Assembly (NCBI GenBank): GCA_003331425.1
Contig: QOOS01000006.1
Location: forward strand, 1-64,000
Direction of reading: 5' to 3'
DNA length: 64,000 nucleotides
Origin: Candidatus Nitrosopumilus sp.
GTDB taxonomy: Archaea > Thermoproteota > Nitrososphaeria > Nitrososphaerales > Nitrosopumilaceae
Both the position numbers and the translations under genes were made by a program. Positions 15,862 to 25,475 of the stretch are shown here, piece by piece (within the stretch, counting starts at the first letter, position 1; the number at the start of each line of letters is the position of its first letter). A model generated the notes under the pieces. It was not told where the DNA came from, ran no database searches, and saw only the letters and a program-made list of their open reading frames with translations.

Positions 15862-16830
15862 ATGCGTATAGCATGTAGTTTAGGCTCATTACTATCAGTT
15901 GAAGAAGTTCTCCAATGTGCCCAATTAGTAGCCAAAACAAAAATTGATTCAATTTGGATTCCCGAAACATGGGGGATGGAGAATTTTTCAATGCTAGGAG
16001 CAGTAGCAAATAATACTGAAACTCAGAAAATAGGTTCGTCAATAATTAACATCTATTCAAGAAGCCCATCAACAATAGCTATGGGTTCTGTAACCACAGA
16101 CACTCTCTCAAATGGTCGATTAATTTTAGGACTAGGTACAAGTAGTGTCCCAATAGTTGAAGATTTTCATGGAGAGAAATTTGAAAATCCTGTTCAAAGG
16201 ATGAGGGAATATGTAGAAATTATCCGATTATCTTTAACAAAAAAACAAATCAATTATTCTGGAAAAATATTTGATTTAAAAAATTTTACATTATTAATAG
16301 AACCTAAAAGACAATCAATTCCAATTTATTTAGCTGCAATTAATCAAAAAATGGTAAATCTTTGTTGGGAAATTGCAGATGGCGTAATTTTTTATTTACG
16401 TCCAATAGAAGAGATGAAAAAAACAATTTCCAAAATGCAATCACAAAAAAATATTGATGTTGCATGTCAAATAATTACATGTATTTCAAATGATTCTGAG
16501 GAAGCAATTCAACGTGCTAAAAAAACTGTAGCGTTTTATGTGTCTGTGGGTAAAATATATCGAGAATTTTTAGCTAAAAATGGATTTACTAATGAAACCA
16601 ATAATATTTTTGAAGAATTTAAAAAATCAGGATTTAAATCCAATCACGAACTTGTTACAGATTCCATGTTAAATTCACTTTGTATATCTGGGTCTCCAGA
16701 AGAGGCAAAAATACAATTAGAAAAATTTAGGAATACTGGAATTGATTTACCAATTATTCAATTCAATCCAATTGGAAATACAATAGAATCATTTTCATTA
16801 TTGAAAAAAACACTTTTGGATGAGGAATAA
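15862..16830 (+). CDS. LLM-class flavin/F420-dependent oxidoreductase
   Basis: A 322-residue TIM-barrel enzyme of the bacterial luciferase-like family. N-terminal MRIACSLGSLLSVEEVLQCA, then IDSIWIPETWG, and the RLILGLGTSSV segment typical of F420-dependent members. Thaumarchaea make coenzyme F420, so it is the likelier cofactor. Its stop overlaps the start of a thiolase by one base, so the redox step is probably linked to the acyl-CoA chemistry of that operon. Confidence 0.88.
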   Translation: MRIACSLGSLLSVEEVLQCAQLVAKTKIDSIWIPETWGMENFSMLGAVANNTETQKIGSSIINIYSRSPSTIAMGSVTTDTLSNGRLILGLGTSSVPIVEDFHGEKFENPVQRMREYVEIIRLSLTKKQINYSGKIFDLKNFTLLIEPKRQSIPIYLAAINQKMVNLCWEIADGVIFYLRPIEEMKKTISKMQSQKNIDVACQIITCISNDSEEAIQRAKKTVAFYVSVGKIYREFLAKNGFTNETNNIFEEFKKSGFKSNHELVTDSMLNSLCISGSPEEAKIQLEKFRNTGIDLPIIQFNPIGNTIESFSLLKKTLLDEE

Positions 16831-17939
16831 TGTCAAAAGTAGGAATTGCAGCATATGGAAAAATCCCATTTACAAAAGATGATCATAAAATAGAATCAAC
16901 ATTACATAAATCTGCAAATGATCTATTTCAAAAAAACCCCGAAATAGATAAAAAAGAAATTGACGCAGTCTTAATTTCTACAAATAATAATTCTAAATAT
17001 CTATCACCAATTTTATCAGAAATGTCAGGGATTCAACCAAAAATAGCTCACTCGATTGAAAGTCTATGTAATTCAGGCACAAATTCTATTGTTTCAGCAT
17101 TTTCATACATTTCATCAGGTTTAGCAGACATGGTTTTAGTTTCAGGGGCTGAAAGATATGATAGTCCAGGTCAAATATTAGAATGGGATAACTCTAGAGG
17201 AGAATTTAAGCATCCAATATTTTGGGCATCAATTTTCTCAAAATCATACAAAGAAAAATACAATATTTCAGATGAAGAATTAGCAATAGTTTCTGTAAAA
17301 AATCACAAACAAGCAAGTAAAAATCCAAATGCATTATCAAAAAAAACATACACAGTAGAGGATGTTATGAATTCTAAAAAATTAACAGATGATCTAAAAC
17401 TATTAGATTGTTCAAGACCATGTACTGGAAGTGCATCAATTTTACTGGCATCTGAAGAAATTATGAAAAAATACGCAGACTCACCAATATGGATTACGGG
17501 TATAGGACAAAAAACAACTTCTGCAGGATTTACAAAAAACACTTCGCTATCATCTATGGAATCTACTAAAATTGCAGGGCAATCAGCATTAAACATGTCA
17601 AATCATAATATTTCAGAAATAGATGTTGCAGAAGTTCATGATGCATTTTCTGTTTGTGAACCAATGATATTGGAATCCCTAGGATTTACCGATCCTGGAA
17701 ATGGAATGGATATGATAAAAAATTTACATCAAACAAATAATTTTAAAATTAATCCACGTGGGGGTTTAATTGGATGTGGACATCCATTAGGTGCAACAGG
17801 AATTTCACAAACTATAGAGATTATTGAACAATTACAAAATAATGCAGAAAGTCGTCAAACAGATAATCCAAAAACAGGGTTAATTCATAACATGTCTGCA
17901 GCTGCTACATCATCTACAGTTTTGGTTTTAGAGAAATGA
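16830..17939 (+). CDS. Thiolase (acetyl-CoA acetyltransferase/SCP-x type)
   Basis: A 369-residue thiolase. Nucleophilic C80 in ESLCNSGTNSIVSA, the His in VAEVHDAFSVCEP and the C-terminal GLIGCGHPLGATG that holds the acid/base Cys are all present. Archaeal members pair with a DUF35 protein and channel acetoacetyl-CoA to HMG-CoA synthase. The DUF35 gene follows with an ATGA overlap. The 464-residue HMG-CoA synthase is about 8 kb away, not adjacent. Confidence 0.9.
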   Translation: MSKVGIAAYGKIPFTKDDHKIESTLHKSANDLFQKNPEIDKKEIDAVLISTNNNSKYLSPILSEMSGIQPKIAHSIESLCNSGTNSIVSAFSYISSGLADMVLVSGAERYDSPGQILEWDNSRGEFKHPIFWASIFSKSYKEKYNISDEELAIVSVKNHKQASKNPNALSKKTYTVEDVMNSKKLTDDLKLLDCSRPCTGSASILLASEEIMKKYADSPIWITGIGQKTTSAGFTKNTSLSSMESTKIAGQSALNMSNHNISEIDVAEVHDAFSVCEPMILESLGFTDPGNGMDMIKNLHQTNNFKINPRGGLIGCGHPLGATGISQTIEIIEQLQNNAESRQTDNPKTGLIHNMSAAATSSTVLVLEK

Positions 17940-18244
17940 GTTTTGAAAATGAGTTAGAACAAGGACGATTTTATATTCCTGAATGCTTGGCATGTAAAAA
18001 ATTAGTATGGCCGCCATCAGAATTTTGTGATGGTTGTAATGAGGAAACGTCATTGAGAAAAGAGGAATTTAAGGGTAAAATTATTGAATTTTCTAGACAA
18101 AATGAAGAGTATTTTTGCATGGTAGAATTTGGTGATTCAATTAGAATAATGGCCAAGATGATAGCACTCCCAAAAAAGGACCAAATTGTAAAAATTTCAA
18201 AATGTGGTATTTCTGAAGGAAGTTATTTTTTTCAAGTCATTTAA
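17936..18244 (+). CDS. DUF35 OB-fold zinc-ribbon acyl-CoA-associated protein
   Basis: A 102-residue protein with the DUF35 layout: N-terminal zinc ribbon C-x2-C (PECLACKKLVWPPSE) and C-x2-C (CDGC), then an OB-fold (GKIIEFSRQNEEYFCMVEFG). Known as the scaffold of the archaeal thiolase/HMG-CoA synthase complex. The ATGA overlap with the thiolase implies co-translation. Its end overlaps the convergent methyltransferase-like gene by eight bases. Confidence 0.9.
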   Translation: MSFENELEQGRFYIPECLACKKLVWPPSEFCDGCNEETSLRKEEFKGKIIEFSRQNEEYFCMVEFGDSIRIMAKMIALPKKDQIVKISKCGISEGSYFFQVI

Positions 18245-19064
18245 ATTTTGTAAAAATATACGGGGTTTCAACATTTTGATCAAAAGTCCATACTGTAGGT
18301 AATGAAACAGTATCAAGCACATCTAATTGATTTTCTTCAATTAGAGAGCTCCAACCACCATTGGATAAATTTCCAGATAACTGTCTTTTCGTATCACTAC
18401 CTGCAAAAACAATTCCAGTACTCATTTTCAAATTAACAATAGAATTAATTTTTTGAATAATGCTTGTTGCCAAAATATCTCCACCCATTTGAGCAAGACC
18501 TCCAATGAAAAATACAGGTTTTTTTAAATTTAATTTAGAGTATTCAAATTCCAATGCATCTTCACATTTTGGATTAAAATTTTGATTTGTCTGAGAGCAT
18601 ATTGTATTTTGTAATTTTACAAGTACGTCATCAATTTCAATACTATGAGAATCAAAATCTAATATTTTTCCACAGTATGCAATTCTACCATCACCTGAAC
18701 CAATATCTACAAGTTCCAAATAACCTAATTTTTTTGCTACCAAAGACATGACATATGCAGACATAATCCATGTGGGATAAAATGGCTGACAGCTTGAACC
18801 ATGTTTAATACTGTTTAACCAATAATCGTTGATATCTCCTTCGTACACCATACATGGTATATCGAGAATATTTTTCTCAAAAGAATTTAGATAGATAGGG
18901 TTTTTTTGTGCAAATGTGTGTAGTTGTGCTAAATCTTTCTCATCAATTGGAAATTCCTTTGAAGAATTTAGCGGGATTACTTCCTGAATATGGGCATTTC
19001 CATCATAATTATTTGCAAAATTTTGCTTAATCCTGACTAAATTATCAACTATTTGATCAATCAT
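18237..19064 (-). CDS. SAM-dependent methyltransferase-like protein
   Basis: A 275-residue protein. A Rossmann-type SAM motif is visible at residues 117-126, VDIGSGDGRIAYCG, with an acidic end of strand 2 at HSIEIDD. The N-terminal third (DEKDLAQLHTFAQKNPIYLN) is an added helical domain, and a mid-segment, PFYPTWIMSAYVMSLVAKKL, lies before the SAM site. The substrate is unknown. Confidence 0.7.
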   Translation of the reverse strand: MIDQIVDNLVRIKQNFANNYDGNAHIQEVIPLNSSKEFPIDEKDLAQLHTFAQKNPIYLNSFEKNILDIPCMVYEGDINDYWLNSIKHGSSCQPFYPTWIMSAYVMSLVAKKLGYLELVDIGSGDGRIAYCGKILDFDSHSIEIDDVLVKLQNTICSQTNQNFNPKCEDALEFEYSKLNLKKPVFFIGGLAQMGGDILATSIIQKINSIVNLKMSTGIVFAGSDTKRQLSGNLSNGGWSSLIEENQLDVLDTVSLPTVWTFDQNVETPYIFTKFK

Positions 19065-19104
19065 TAAAATTCTAAAATGATTGGGTATGATAAACTCATT
19101 GAAG

Positions 19105-19305
19105 TTAAGAAGGATTTTTGGACATAATTTGAGAAATATCTTGTTGGATTTTATCTAATTCACTTATGGTATTTTTTTCCAATTCCTTAATTTGTTTTAT
19201 CTCATCATCAGTTGGTTCCATCATTAGTTCAAAACTGAGATGTTTTAAAATATTAAGATACGAATCACGTTTTTCAAATAATTTTTCTAGATCAAATTGC
19301 GACAT
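19105..19305 (-). CDS. Small coiled-coil hypothetical protein
   Basis: A 66-residue helical hairpin: FEKRDSYLNILKHLSFEL, then DDEIKQIKELEKNTISELDK with a typical heptad pattern. Likely an antiparallel coiled coil. Unknown function. Confidence 0.6.
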   Translation of the reverse strand: MSQFDLEKLFEKRDSYLNILKHLSFELMMEPTDDEIKQIKELEKNTISELDKIQQDISQIMSKNPS

Positions 19306-19411
19306 GAAGAGTTATCAAATTATCAAGTATATAGAAATTGAGTCAAACAAAATTACCAAGATTTGAGTTATTATGTAATTACCAAGATTACTAAATCTAA
19401 ATTAATAGAAA

Positions 19412-19981
19412 ATGCATATGAATAATAATCTTAAATCAATTACCATTATGAAACTAAAAAAAGAAATGAAAAAAACCAATCATCAAAATGCTGCAAAAAC
19501 AAGAAGACAAAGAGGATATCAATGGGAAGATACAATTGTTAAAAGATTTAAAAAAACTGAAAATTGGAAAGCCTTCAGATTAGGTTCGCCCAGTATTGCA
19601 TTACCTGATGTATTGGCAGTAAATACACAAGAAAGTACAATTTTTACAATTGAGGCTAAATCAGGAACAAGTACATCATTACCAGTTCCTGCGGATCAAA
19701 TTGAAAGATGTTTAGAATGGATCAAAACTTTTGATATTTATAAAAATAAGCAAGTTCTATTAGCGTTCAAATTTTTATCAAAAAAACGAGTAGATGTAGG
19801 AGTATATCAAAATAGGGAATTAAGGGAATTTTTTAAAATTTGGGATGAAAAATTTGAGATTAGTGACTGTATCTGTACATATGATGGAAAAATTTATTCA
19901 AAAATTAATGGTGTAAAAAAGGAATTACCACTCAAAGAATGCAAAATGCCATTTAAAACAAAACAAAGAACTAGTGCCTAA
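19412..19981 (+). CDS. hjc: Holliday junction resolvase Hjc-like nuclease
   Basis: A protein of up to 189 residues with a PD-(D/E)XK nuclease core. E39 in GYQWEDTIV, D66 in IALPDVLAV and E81-A-K83 in FTIEAKSG match the metal-binding set of archaeal Hjc resolvases, which cut four-way DNA junctions during repair and replication restart. The C-terminal third (LKECKMPFKTKQRTSA) extends beyond the 130-residue Hjc norm. The start is uncertain; ATG 19412, 19418 and 19448 are all in frame, and the core starts near residue 30. Confidence 0.8.
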   Translation: MHMNNNLKSITIMKLKKEMKKTNHQNAAKTRRQRGYQWEDTIVKRFKKTENWKAFRLGSPSIALPDVLAVNTQESTIFTIEAKSGTSTSLPVPADQIERCLEWIKTFDIYKNKQVLLAFKFLSKKRVDVGVYQNRELREFFKIWDEKFEISDCICTYDGKIYSKINGVKKELPLKECKMPFKTKQRTSA

Positions 19982-20031
19982 CTATTCAATATTTTCAAAT
20001 CATTATTAAGGATAAAAGAATTAGTAATTTT

Positions 20032-20481
20032 ATGTCTGAAGAAAATTCTAAAGATGAGAAAATTGAATCAACTGCAGAGTCATTACTTGAAACAGTCTCT
20101 GATGCTGAAGTTAATTCAAGAATAAGTTTTGAAGAATTTACTGATGAAAGAGCACTACTCAGTCGTGATGCATTTGGAAAAAAGCAAATGAAAATTAAAG
20201 TTTTAGAGGTATCTGATGAAAATCCTGTACTAAAATGGAAATTCGGAGATCGTGTTAAAGTTACAAAAATACTTGTCACCATCAAACATCTCACAACACA
20301 AGAAGTAGAAGAAGCTGAATTTGATATTGAAGAAATTGAAAAAGAATTATCTGAAAAACGACACTACACTTCCACAAATAGGTGGATACCTACTGAAGAT
20401 ATCAAAAATGGTTACGTAGTTGGGGATAAACATACAAGATTAATCAGTGACGCCGCTGCATTAGATTATATTGTATTTTAA
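20032..20481 (+). CDS. Hypothetical acidic protein
   Basis: A 149-residue protein. Residues 1-55 are acidic and low complexity (DEKIESTAESLLETVSDAEV). Residues 60-149 form a beta-rich domain (KFGDRVKVTKILVTIKHL; KHTRLISDAAALDYIVF). A Lys-rich basic DNA-binding character is absent. No family recognised. ATG 20032. Confidence 0.65.
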   Translation: MSEENSKDEKIESTAESLLETVSDAEVNSRISFEEFTDERALLSRDAFGKKQMKIKVLEVSDENPVLKWKFGDRVKVTKILVTIKHLTTQEVEEAEFDIEEIEKELSEKRHYTSTNRWIPTEDIKNGYVVGDKHTRLISDAAALDYIVF

Positions 20482-20538
20482 GCACAAATACAAATTTTCT
20501 CTGAAAAACATTATAAACATCACAATTTGAAAATGATT

Positions 20539-20856
20539 ATGAGTTCAAAAGAATTCGATATCAATGGAACTGATTATAGTATTACAATAACAGAGCAAGT
20601 AATTGGACATGTCAATAATTTAAAAAATCTGTACAATGCTGCATACGAAGATCCTGAAAGTTTTGAAGATGTAAGTTCAGAAATTTCAAGCACAATTACC
20701 GATATAGCAAGCACAGTTGAACCAGAAGTGGAGGATAGTGATCTTGATGGATTAATCCAAGAGGTCATAAAAGCAGTAGACAACAAGGCTGCAGAAATTG
20801 AAAAAGAATTATCTGCAAAAGAGAAACCTACAAAAAAATCCAAATCAAAGAAATAA
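20539..20856 (+). CDS. Hypothetical acidic protein with basic tail
   Basis: A 105-residue protein. ATG 20539 is about 25 bases after the TATA-like TTATAAAC at 20511-20518; ATG 20533 and TTG 20527 are too near it. Helical acidic core (YEDPESFEDVSSEISSTITD) and a C-terminal KKSKSKK tail, a charge split also seen in the 6989 protein. Function unknown. Confidence 0.6.
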   Translation: MSSKEFDINGTDYSITITEQVIGHVNNLKNLYNAAYEDPESFEDVSSEISSTITDIASTVEPEVEDSDLDGLIQEVIKAVDNKAAEIEKELSAKEKPTKKSKSKK

Positions 20857-20930
20857 TTCCAATTTGACCTTAAAATCAGATTAAATTAAGGTAAGGGATA
20901 AATTCTAAAAAAAAGTACAATACTAGAGAT

Positions 20931-21047
20931 ATGTCTAAAAGTTGTGAATGTGGAATATGTGATCATCATTATGAAAGTGAATGTTTACAAAAAGAATGCA
21001 AATGTTGTTTAAATTTTCATGAGAGATCAGGTCCTAGAAGAAAGTAA
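20931..21047 (+). CDS. 38-residue cysteine-rich microprotein
   Basis: ATG 20931 to TAA 21047. Seven cysteines in two clusters (CECGICDHH, CLQKECKCC) plus histidines give a probable two-zinc mini-domain. The basic tail ends GPRRK. Sits tail-to-tail with a similar cysteine-rich ORF at 21052-21150. Confidence 0.5.
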   Translation: MSKSCECGICDHHYESECLQKECKCCLNFHERSGPRRK

Positions 21048-21051
21048 TCCA

Positions 21052-21150
21052 TTAGTTGTAACAATTACATTTTTTTGAAAAATGTTTAGAACATCCTATT
21101 AATCGATGATCCTTACAACCACATAATACACATTTTTTTTGTTCAGTCAT
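21052..21150 (-). CDS. 32-residue cysteine-rich microprotein
   Basis: ATG 21150 to TAA 21052. Cysteines in CVLCGCKDH, then C and CNC near the end suggest a single zinc site. Its ATG overlaps the stop of the upstream gene 21147-21521 as ATGA, which is strong support for translation. Confidence 0.55.
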   Translation of the reverse strand: MTEQKKCVLCGCKDHRLIGCSKHFSKKCNCYN

Positions 21151-21521
21151 AACTTTTCTAATAATTCCTTGATATTATTCATCATGTTATTATTTTTTAA
21201 GGATTCTAAAATTTTTAATCTCATATTTTTGATACGATTAACATCATTTGAGTACAAAGGAGCCATTGTTTCAATTTCCTTTTCAAATGAGTAAGTAGCC
21301 AAATATTCTGCAAATTTTTTTTTAGTTATTTTAAAATCAACTAAAGGAATTTTTTCAATTTCAATTTTATTAGAAATAACTCTGACAAATCCATTAATTT
21401 TTAACATTTCTTTTTCTATTTTTTTAAGATCTCCAGGCTTATCCTCAATAGCCTCCAGAGCATTGTAGGAGTCTACAATACGATTTAGAATACTCTTCAA
21501 ATATTCCACATAAGTAACCAT
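21147..21521 (-). CDS. Hypothetical helical protein
   Basis: A 124-residue all-helical protein (VTYVEYLKSILNRIVDSYNA; FKITKKKFAEYLATYSFEKE; KNMRLKILESLKNNNMM). No known family or motif. The stop is coupled by an ATGA overlap to the cysteine-rich microprotein at 21052-21150, so the two form an operon. Confidence 0.65.
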   Translation of the reverse strand: MVTYVEYLKSILNRIVDSYNALEAIEDKPGDLKKIEKEMLKINGFVRVISNKIEIEKIPLVDFKITKKKFAEYLATYSFEKEIETMAPLYSNDVNRIKNMRLKILESLKNNNMMNNIKELLEKL

Positions 21522-21625
21522 ACATTATCAAAAAAATACATCAATCTAAAGTTTAGGAAATTAGCTAGACTCGTATAAATTATTCACGTTTGCTTTAAAT
21601 TATTAGCAATTTTCAACAATTACAC

Positions 21626-22963
21626 ATGCAAGAAGATGCTTATCTAAAATGTGTAAATCCAAAATGTGGTTTAGTATATCCTATTTACAGCACAAATGTA
21701 CAATGTGAAAATGGTCATGTTTTGGATGTAAAATACAAAAATATACCACCTACAAAACTAAAAGATACATTTTATGAAAGACGAAATTCCAAAGGCAGTA
21801 TATTTAATGAAAGTGGAATTTGGCGATTTAGGGAATTATTGAATTTTTGTCAAATTGACACTGAAAGTTTAGAAGAATGTTCAAAATTTCTAGTTTCATT
21901 AGACGGGGCAGAAGGCAGACAGTCAAAACCATATCACATGTCAAAAGCTGCGGAGTTTTTAGGAATTGAGAAAGAAGGATTATGGTTACAACCAGAAGGA
22001 TATAATCCCAGTGGCTCATTTAAAGACAATGGAATGGTAACAGCTGTAACTCATGCAAAATTAGTAGGAGCAAAAAAAATTGTGTGTGCATCAACTGGAA
22101 ATACTTCAGCTTCTGCTGGCATGTTTGCAGCAAACGAAGGGATAGATTGTGATGTGTATATCCCTGCAGGACAAATTGCACCAGGAAAACTTAGCCAAGC
22201 TTATCAATTTGGAGCTCAAATTGTAGAAGTCGAAGGAAACTTTGATGATGCGTTAAAACAATCTTTAGATGATGCACAAAATCATGACGGATATACAGTA
22301 AATTCAGTTAACCCATTTAGAATTGAAGGACAAAAAACAATTCCATTCAGAGCATTAGAATATTTGAATTGGGATGTACCAGATTGGATTGTTTATCCCG
22401 GAGGAGCTTTAGGAAATACTTCTAGTTGTGGAAAAGCATTAATGGAATTATACGAATGGGGATGGATTAAAAAAATACCAAGAATTGCAGTAATTAATTC
22501 AGAAGGCGCAAGTACATTATCTGATTTATACAATGGTGGATTTGAAAATGAAGAATTAAGATGGAATAAAGGAGAACCAAACACTGAATTGATTTCTAGA
22601 TACTATGATCATTTAGACAAAGAAGGCATCAGACCAAAAACCAAAGCAACAGCTATTCAAATTGGAAGGCCGGCTAATATTTTGAAAGGATTAAGAGCAT
22701 TAGAATTTACAAACGGAGTAGTTACAACTGTAACTGATTCAGAAATGTTAGATGGTATGTCAGTAGTTGGACTAAATGGATTTGATTGTGAAATGGCATC
22801 TGGAGCATCAGTGGCCGGAATTAAAAAATTGATGAATGAAGAAATAATTAAAAAGGATGATACAGTTGTAGGAATTCTCACAGGTAGACAAAAAGATGCA
22901 ATGATTCCAGTTGACTATCATCACAATTCAGAAAATACATTTGCAAATCCACCAAAAAATTAG
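21626..22963 (+). CDS. thrC: Threonine synthase
   Basis: A 445-residue PLP enzyme converting O-phosphohomoserine to threonine. The N-terminal 40 residues carry a zinc-type pair, CVNPKCG and a further Cys. The Schiff-base lysine is K133 in NPSGSFKDNG, the standard motif, with CASTGNTSASA following. Gly-rich PLP phosphate loop VYPGGALGNTSS at about residue 255. Threonine made here is the substrate of IlvA at 11.4 kb. ATG 21626 is chosen. Confidence 0.94.
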   Translation: MQEDAYLKCVNPKCGLVYPIYSTNVQCENGHVLDVKYKNIPPTKLKDTFYERRNSKGSIFNESGIWRFRELLNFCQIDTESLEECSKFLVSLDGAEGRQSKPYHMSKAAEFLGIEKEGLWLQPEGYNPSGSFKDNGMVTAVTHAKLVGAKKIVCASTGNTSASAGMFAANEGIDCDVYIPAGQIAPGKLSQAYQFGAQIVEVEGNFDDALKQSLDDAQNHDGYTVNSVNPFRIEGQKTIPFRALEYLNWDVPDWIVYPGGALGNTSSCGKALMELYEWGWIKKIPRIAVINSEGASTLSDLYNGGFENEELRWNKGEPNTELISRYYDHLDKEGIRPKTKATAIQIGRPANILKGLRALEFTNGVVTTVTDSEMLDGMSVVGLNGFDCEMASGASVAGIKKLMNEEIIKKDDTVVGILTGRQKDAMIPVDYHHNSENTFANPPKN

Positions 22964-23099
22964 CCTCAGTAGTTGTAATAAAAAATAAGAGTTAACTGAA
23001 GAGTTTAAATCCATGAATTGCTAAATTATCTTACCAAAAGATGGTGCAAAAAAACTAAATGAAGAATAGTAGTTCTAAGAAATTTTCAAGGAGAAGATC

Positions 23100-24353
23100 A
23101 TGGTAGATTTATGGGTTGAAATTACAGCTTTATCAGTTTTAATTGGTTTATCTGGATTTTTCAGCGGATTGGAAGTTGCATTAGTTGGAGTAAGAAAATC
23201 AAAAGTTGTTCAATTATTCAATGAAGGAAAAAAAGGTTCAAAGGCGTTACATAAATTAAAAATGAATCCTAGTTGGATGATGTCAAGTGTTAATCTTGGC
23301 AATAATTTAGTTAACGTTGGGGCATCTGCATTAGCTACAAGTGTAGCAATTAGATTATTTGGAAATGATGGATTAGCAATTGCCGTAGGACTGATGACAT
23401 TTTTAATTTTAGTTTTTGGAGAGATTACTCCAAAAACATACTGTAATGCAAACTCAACAAAAGTTGCATTAAGATATGCACCAGTTTTACTAGCATTCAG
23501 TTATGTATTTTATCCAGTTGTAAAATTCTTTGAAATAATTACTAGAGGAGTTGTAAAAATTACTGGTAGTAGCTATACACCACCACCAATAACTGAAGAA
23601 GAAATTAAAGGAGTTATTGATCAAGGATTGGCAGAAAAAGCATTAGAAAAGGAAGAAATGGAATTAGTTCACGGAGCATTAAATTTTGATGATACTGTAA
23701 TTCGCTCTGTAATGACACCAAGAACAAAGATGTTTACATTAAATGCAAAAATGTTACTTTTTGAGGCATTACCACAAATAAACCAAAGTGCTCATTCTAG
23801 AATTCCAATTTTTGGGGATACAAGAGATGATATTGTTGGATTTATTCACGTTAGAGACGTACTGAGGGAATTAGAAAAAGACAAGGAAGTAGTTACTTTG
23901 GAACAAATTGCAAGAAAACCAGTATTTGCATCTCAAGAAAAAATGGTTAGTTCACTTTTAAAAGAAATGAAGGGAAGAAAAACCCACATGGCAATAGTTG
24001 TAGATGAACATGGAGGTGTAGAAGGACTAGTAACATTAGAGGATCTACTAGAAGAAATTGTAGGAGAAATAGAAGATGAAACAGACCTAAAAAGAGAAAG
24101 AGGTTATGAACGAATTGATCAAGATACAATAATTACAAATGGAGATATTGAAATTGACATAATTAATGAAATTTTTGAAACAAAAATTCCTGAAGGAGAT
24201 GATTATGCATCACTCAACGGACTACTTCATGAAAGACTGCAAGATATACCTCAAGAAGGAGACAAACTAGAATTAAATGATTTAAAAATTATAGTTGAAA
24301 AAGTTACAAAAAATATCCCACAAAAAATTCGAATTGAAAAAATTAGAATCTAA
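23100..24353 (+). CDS. CNNM/CorC-type membrane protein with CBS domains
   Basis: A 417-residue protein. Residues 1-180 are the DUF21 membrane domain with hydrophobic helices and the [13 protein letters not shown] signature. Residues 200-325 hold two CBS domains ([40 protein letters not shown]). Residues 335-417 form the CorC/HlyC C-terminal domain ([18 protein letters not shown]). The family exports or senses magnesium. A Shine-Dalgarno AAGGAG (23089-23094) precedes the ATG, unlike most genes here. Confidence 0.93.
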   Translation: MVDLWVEITALSVLIGLSGFFSGLEVALVGVRKSKVVQLFNEGKKGSKALHKLKMNPSWMMSSVNLGNNLVNVGASALATSVAIRLFGNDGLAIAVGLMTFLILVFGEITPKTYCNANSTKVALRYAPVLLAFSYVFYPVVKFFEIITRGVVKITGSSYTPPPITEEEIKGVIDQGLAEKALEKEEMELVHGALNFDDTVIRSVMTPRTKMFTLNAKMLLFEALPQINQSAHSRIPIFGDTRDDIVGFIHVRDVLRELEKDKEVVTLEQIARKPVFASQEKMVSSLLKEMKGRKTHMAIVVDEHGGVEGLVTLEDLLEEIVGEIEDETDLKRERGYERIDQDTIITNGDIEIDIINEIFETKIPEGDDYASLNGLLHERLQDIPQEGDKLELNDLKIIVEKVTKNIPQKIRIEKIRI

Positions 24354-25402
24354 TTATTTTTAGCAAATTTTTCTTGTAATTTTTGTTTTTTCTCTTTCAT
24401 ATGAAAAATAGATTCAGTATGAGCAAATGCCTCTTCATATGATTTATCAAACAACATAGCTTGTAACAACATATGATTTTCAGGAATAACAATTCCTGTT
24501 TGATCATCAGAGTACATCAATTGAACAGTATCTCCAATTGAAGTAGTCATGTTTGCATGTATGTGGATCATATTTGTATCTGTAAAATTAAAGCCCATAT
24601 TTTGAGCATAATCTCTAATATCTTTAGTACCCTTTGCAGTCCATAGTGTAGCTACACCAAATTCATCAGCAAATAATTCGTGGATTTGGGAAGGTTTAGG
24701 TGCAGTTTCTTTAAATCGGATATCCATTATGTGTAGGTGCATTTGTCTTGTAGGTACTTTTATTGCACGAACATAAAGAGGAGCATCCTTTCCAAAATAC
24801 AATTTTACATCATCACCATGATGAGGTTTTTCAGTCATTTCAATTGTGTCTGAAACATTTTTTTCAGTTTGTTCAATATCTGCCCATCTTCTAACTAAAG
24901 TAACATCAAATCTTACTAACTCATTGCCAAATTTTTCACGTAACGGTTCTAAAATTCTACCCATTCCTGTTACATTACAACTTCCTTGCATGACATGCTT
25001 TTTGCCCAAAGCATGATCATAGTTTGCACGAGAATTAAATAATAAATCAGAAACAGATTCATCTCCTACTGTAGATTCTCCACCCTGATAGATAGCAGGA
25101 ATATTTTTTGGTTCATAAAGATTTTTTTTATTTTTGTAACCATGACCTCCTGGTGCTGCATCAATTACTAAATCACATTCATCTAAAGCAGATTCAATTG
25201 TACCAGAAATTTTATAATTTGAAAAATCATCTAATTTTCTTTCTGGAACGTATACATTCAATCCACGAGATATTGCATCAGTTACTTTTTCATCTGGCGA
25301 ATATTTTCCAATACCAAAAACAGTAATTTCAGGATCATCTTTTAGAAAAGAGGTAATTCTACTGCCAATGGAACCATAACCATTTACAAACACCTTTTTC
25401 AT
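24350..25402 (-). CDS. gap: Type II glyceraldehyde-3-phosphate dehydrogenase
   Basis: A 350-residue archaeal-type phosphorylating GAPDH. Begins MKKVFVNGYGSIGSRI, a Rossmann NAD(P) motif. The nucleophile is C142 in QGSCNVTGMGRI. Other family marks are DAAPGGHGYK and RQMHLHIMDIRF. Used in gluconeogenesis in these archaea. Convergent with the CNNM gene, overlapping by four bases; divergent from the DsbA-like gene. Confidence 0.94.
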   Translation of the reverse strand: MKKVFVNGYGSIGSRITSFLKDDPEITVFGIGKYSPDEKVTDAISRGLNVYVPERKLDDFSNYKISGTIESALDECDLVIDAAPGGHGYKNKKNLYEPKNIPAIYQGGESTVGDESVSDLLFNSRANYDHALGKKHVMQGSCNVTGMGRILEPLREKFGNELVRFDVTLVRRWADIEQTEKNVSDTIEMTEKPHHGDDVKLYFGKDAPLYVRAIKVPTRQMHLHIMDIRFKETAPKPSQIHELFADEFGVATLWTAKGTKDIRDYAQNMGFNFTDTNMIHIHANMTTSIGDTVQLMYSDDQTGIVIPENHMLLQAMLFDKSYEEAFAHTESIFHMKEKKQKLQEKFAKNN

Positions 25403-25475
25403 ATTTACTCTCCAATTATCTTACTTATTTACTAATTGAACAAAGTCTAAATGTACTCTAAAAAATTCAAAATTA

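Noticed and set aside
22991-22996. Extra GTTAAC upstream of the CNNM gene as a second BirA site
   Set aside because: No partner GTTAAC at 22 bases, so no dyad; a single 6-mer is expected by chance.
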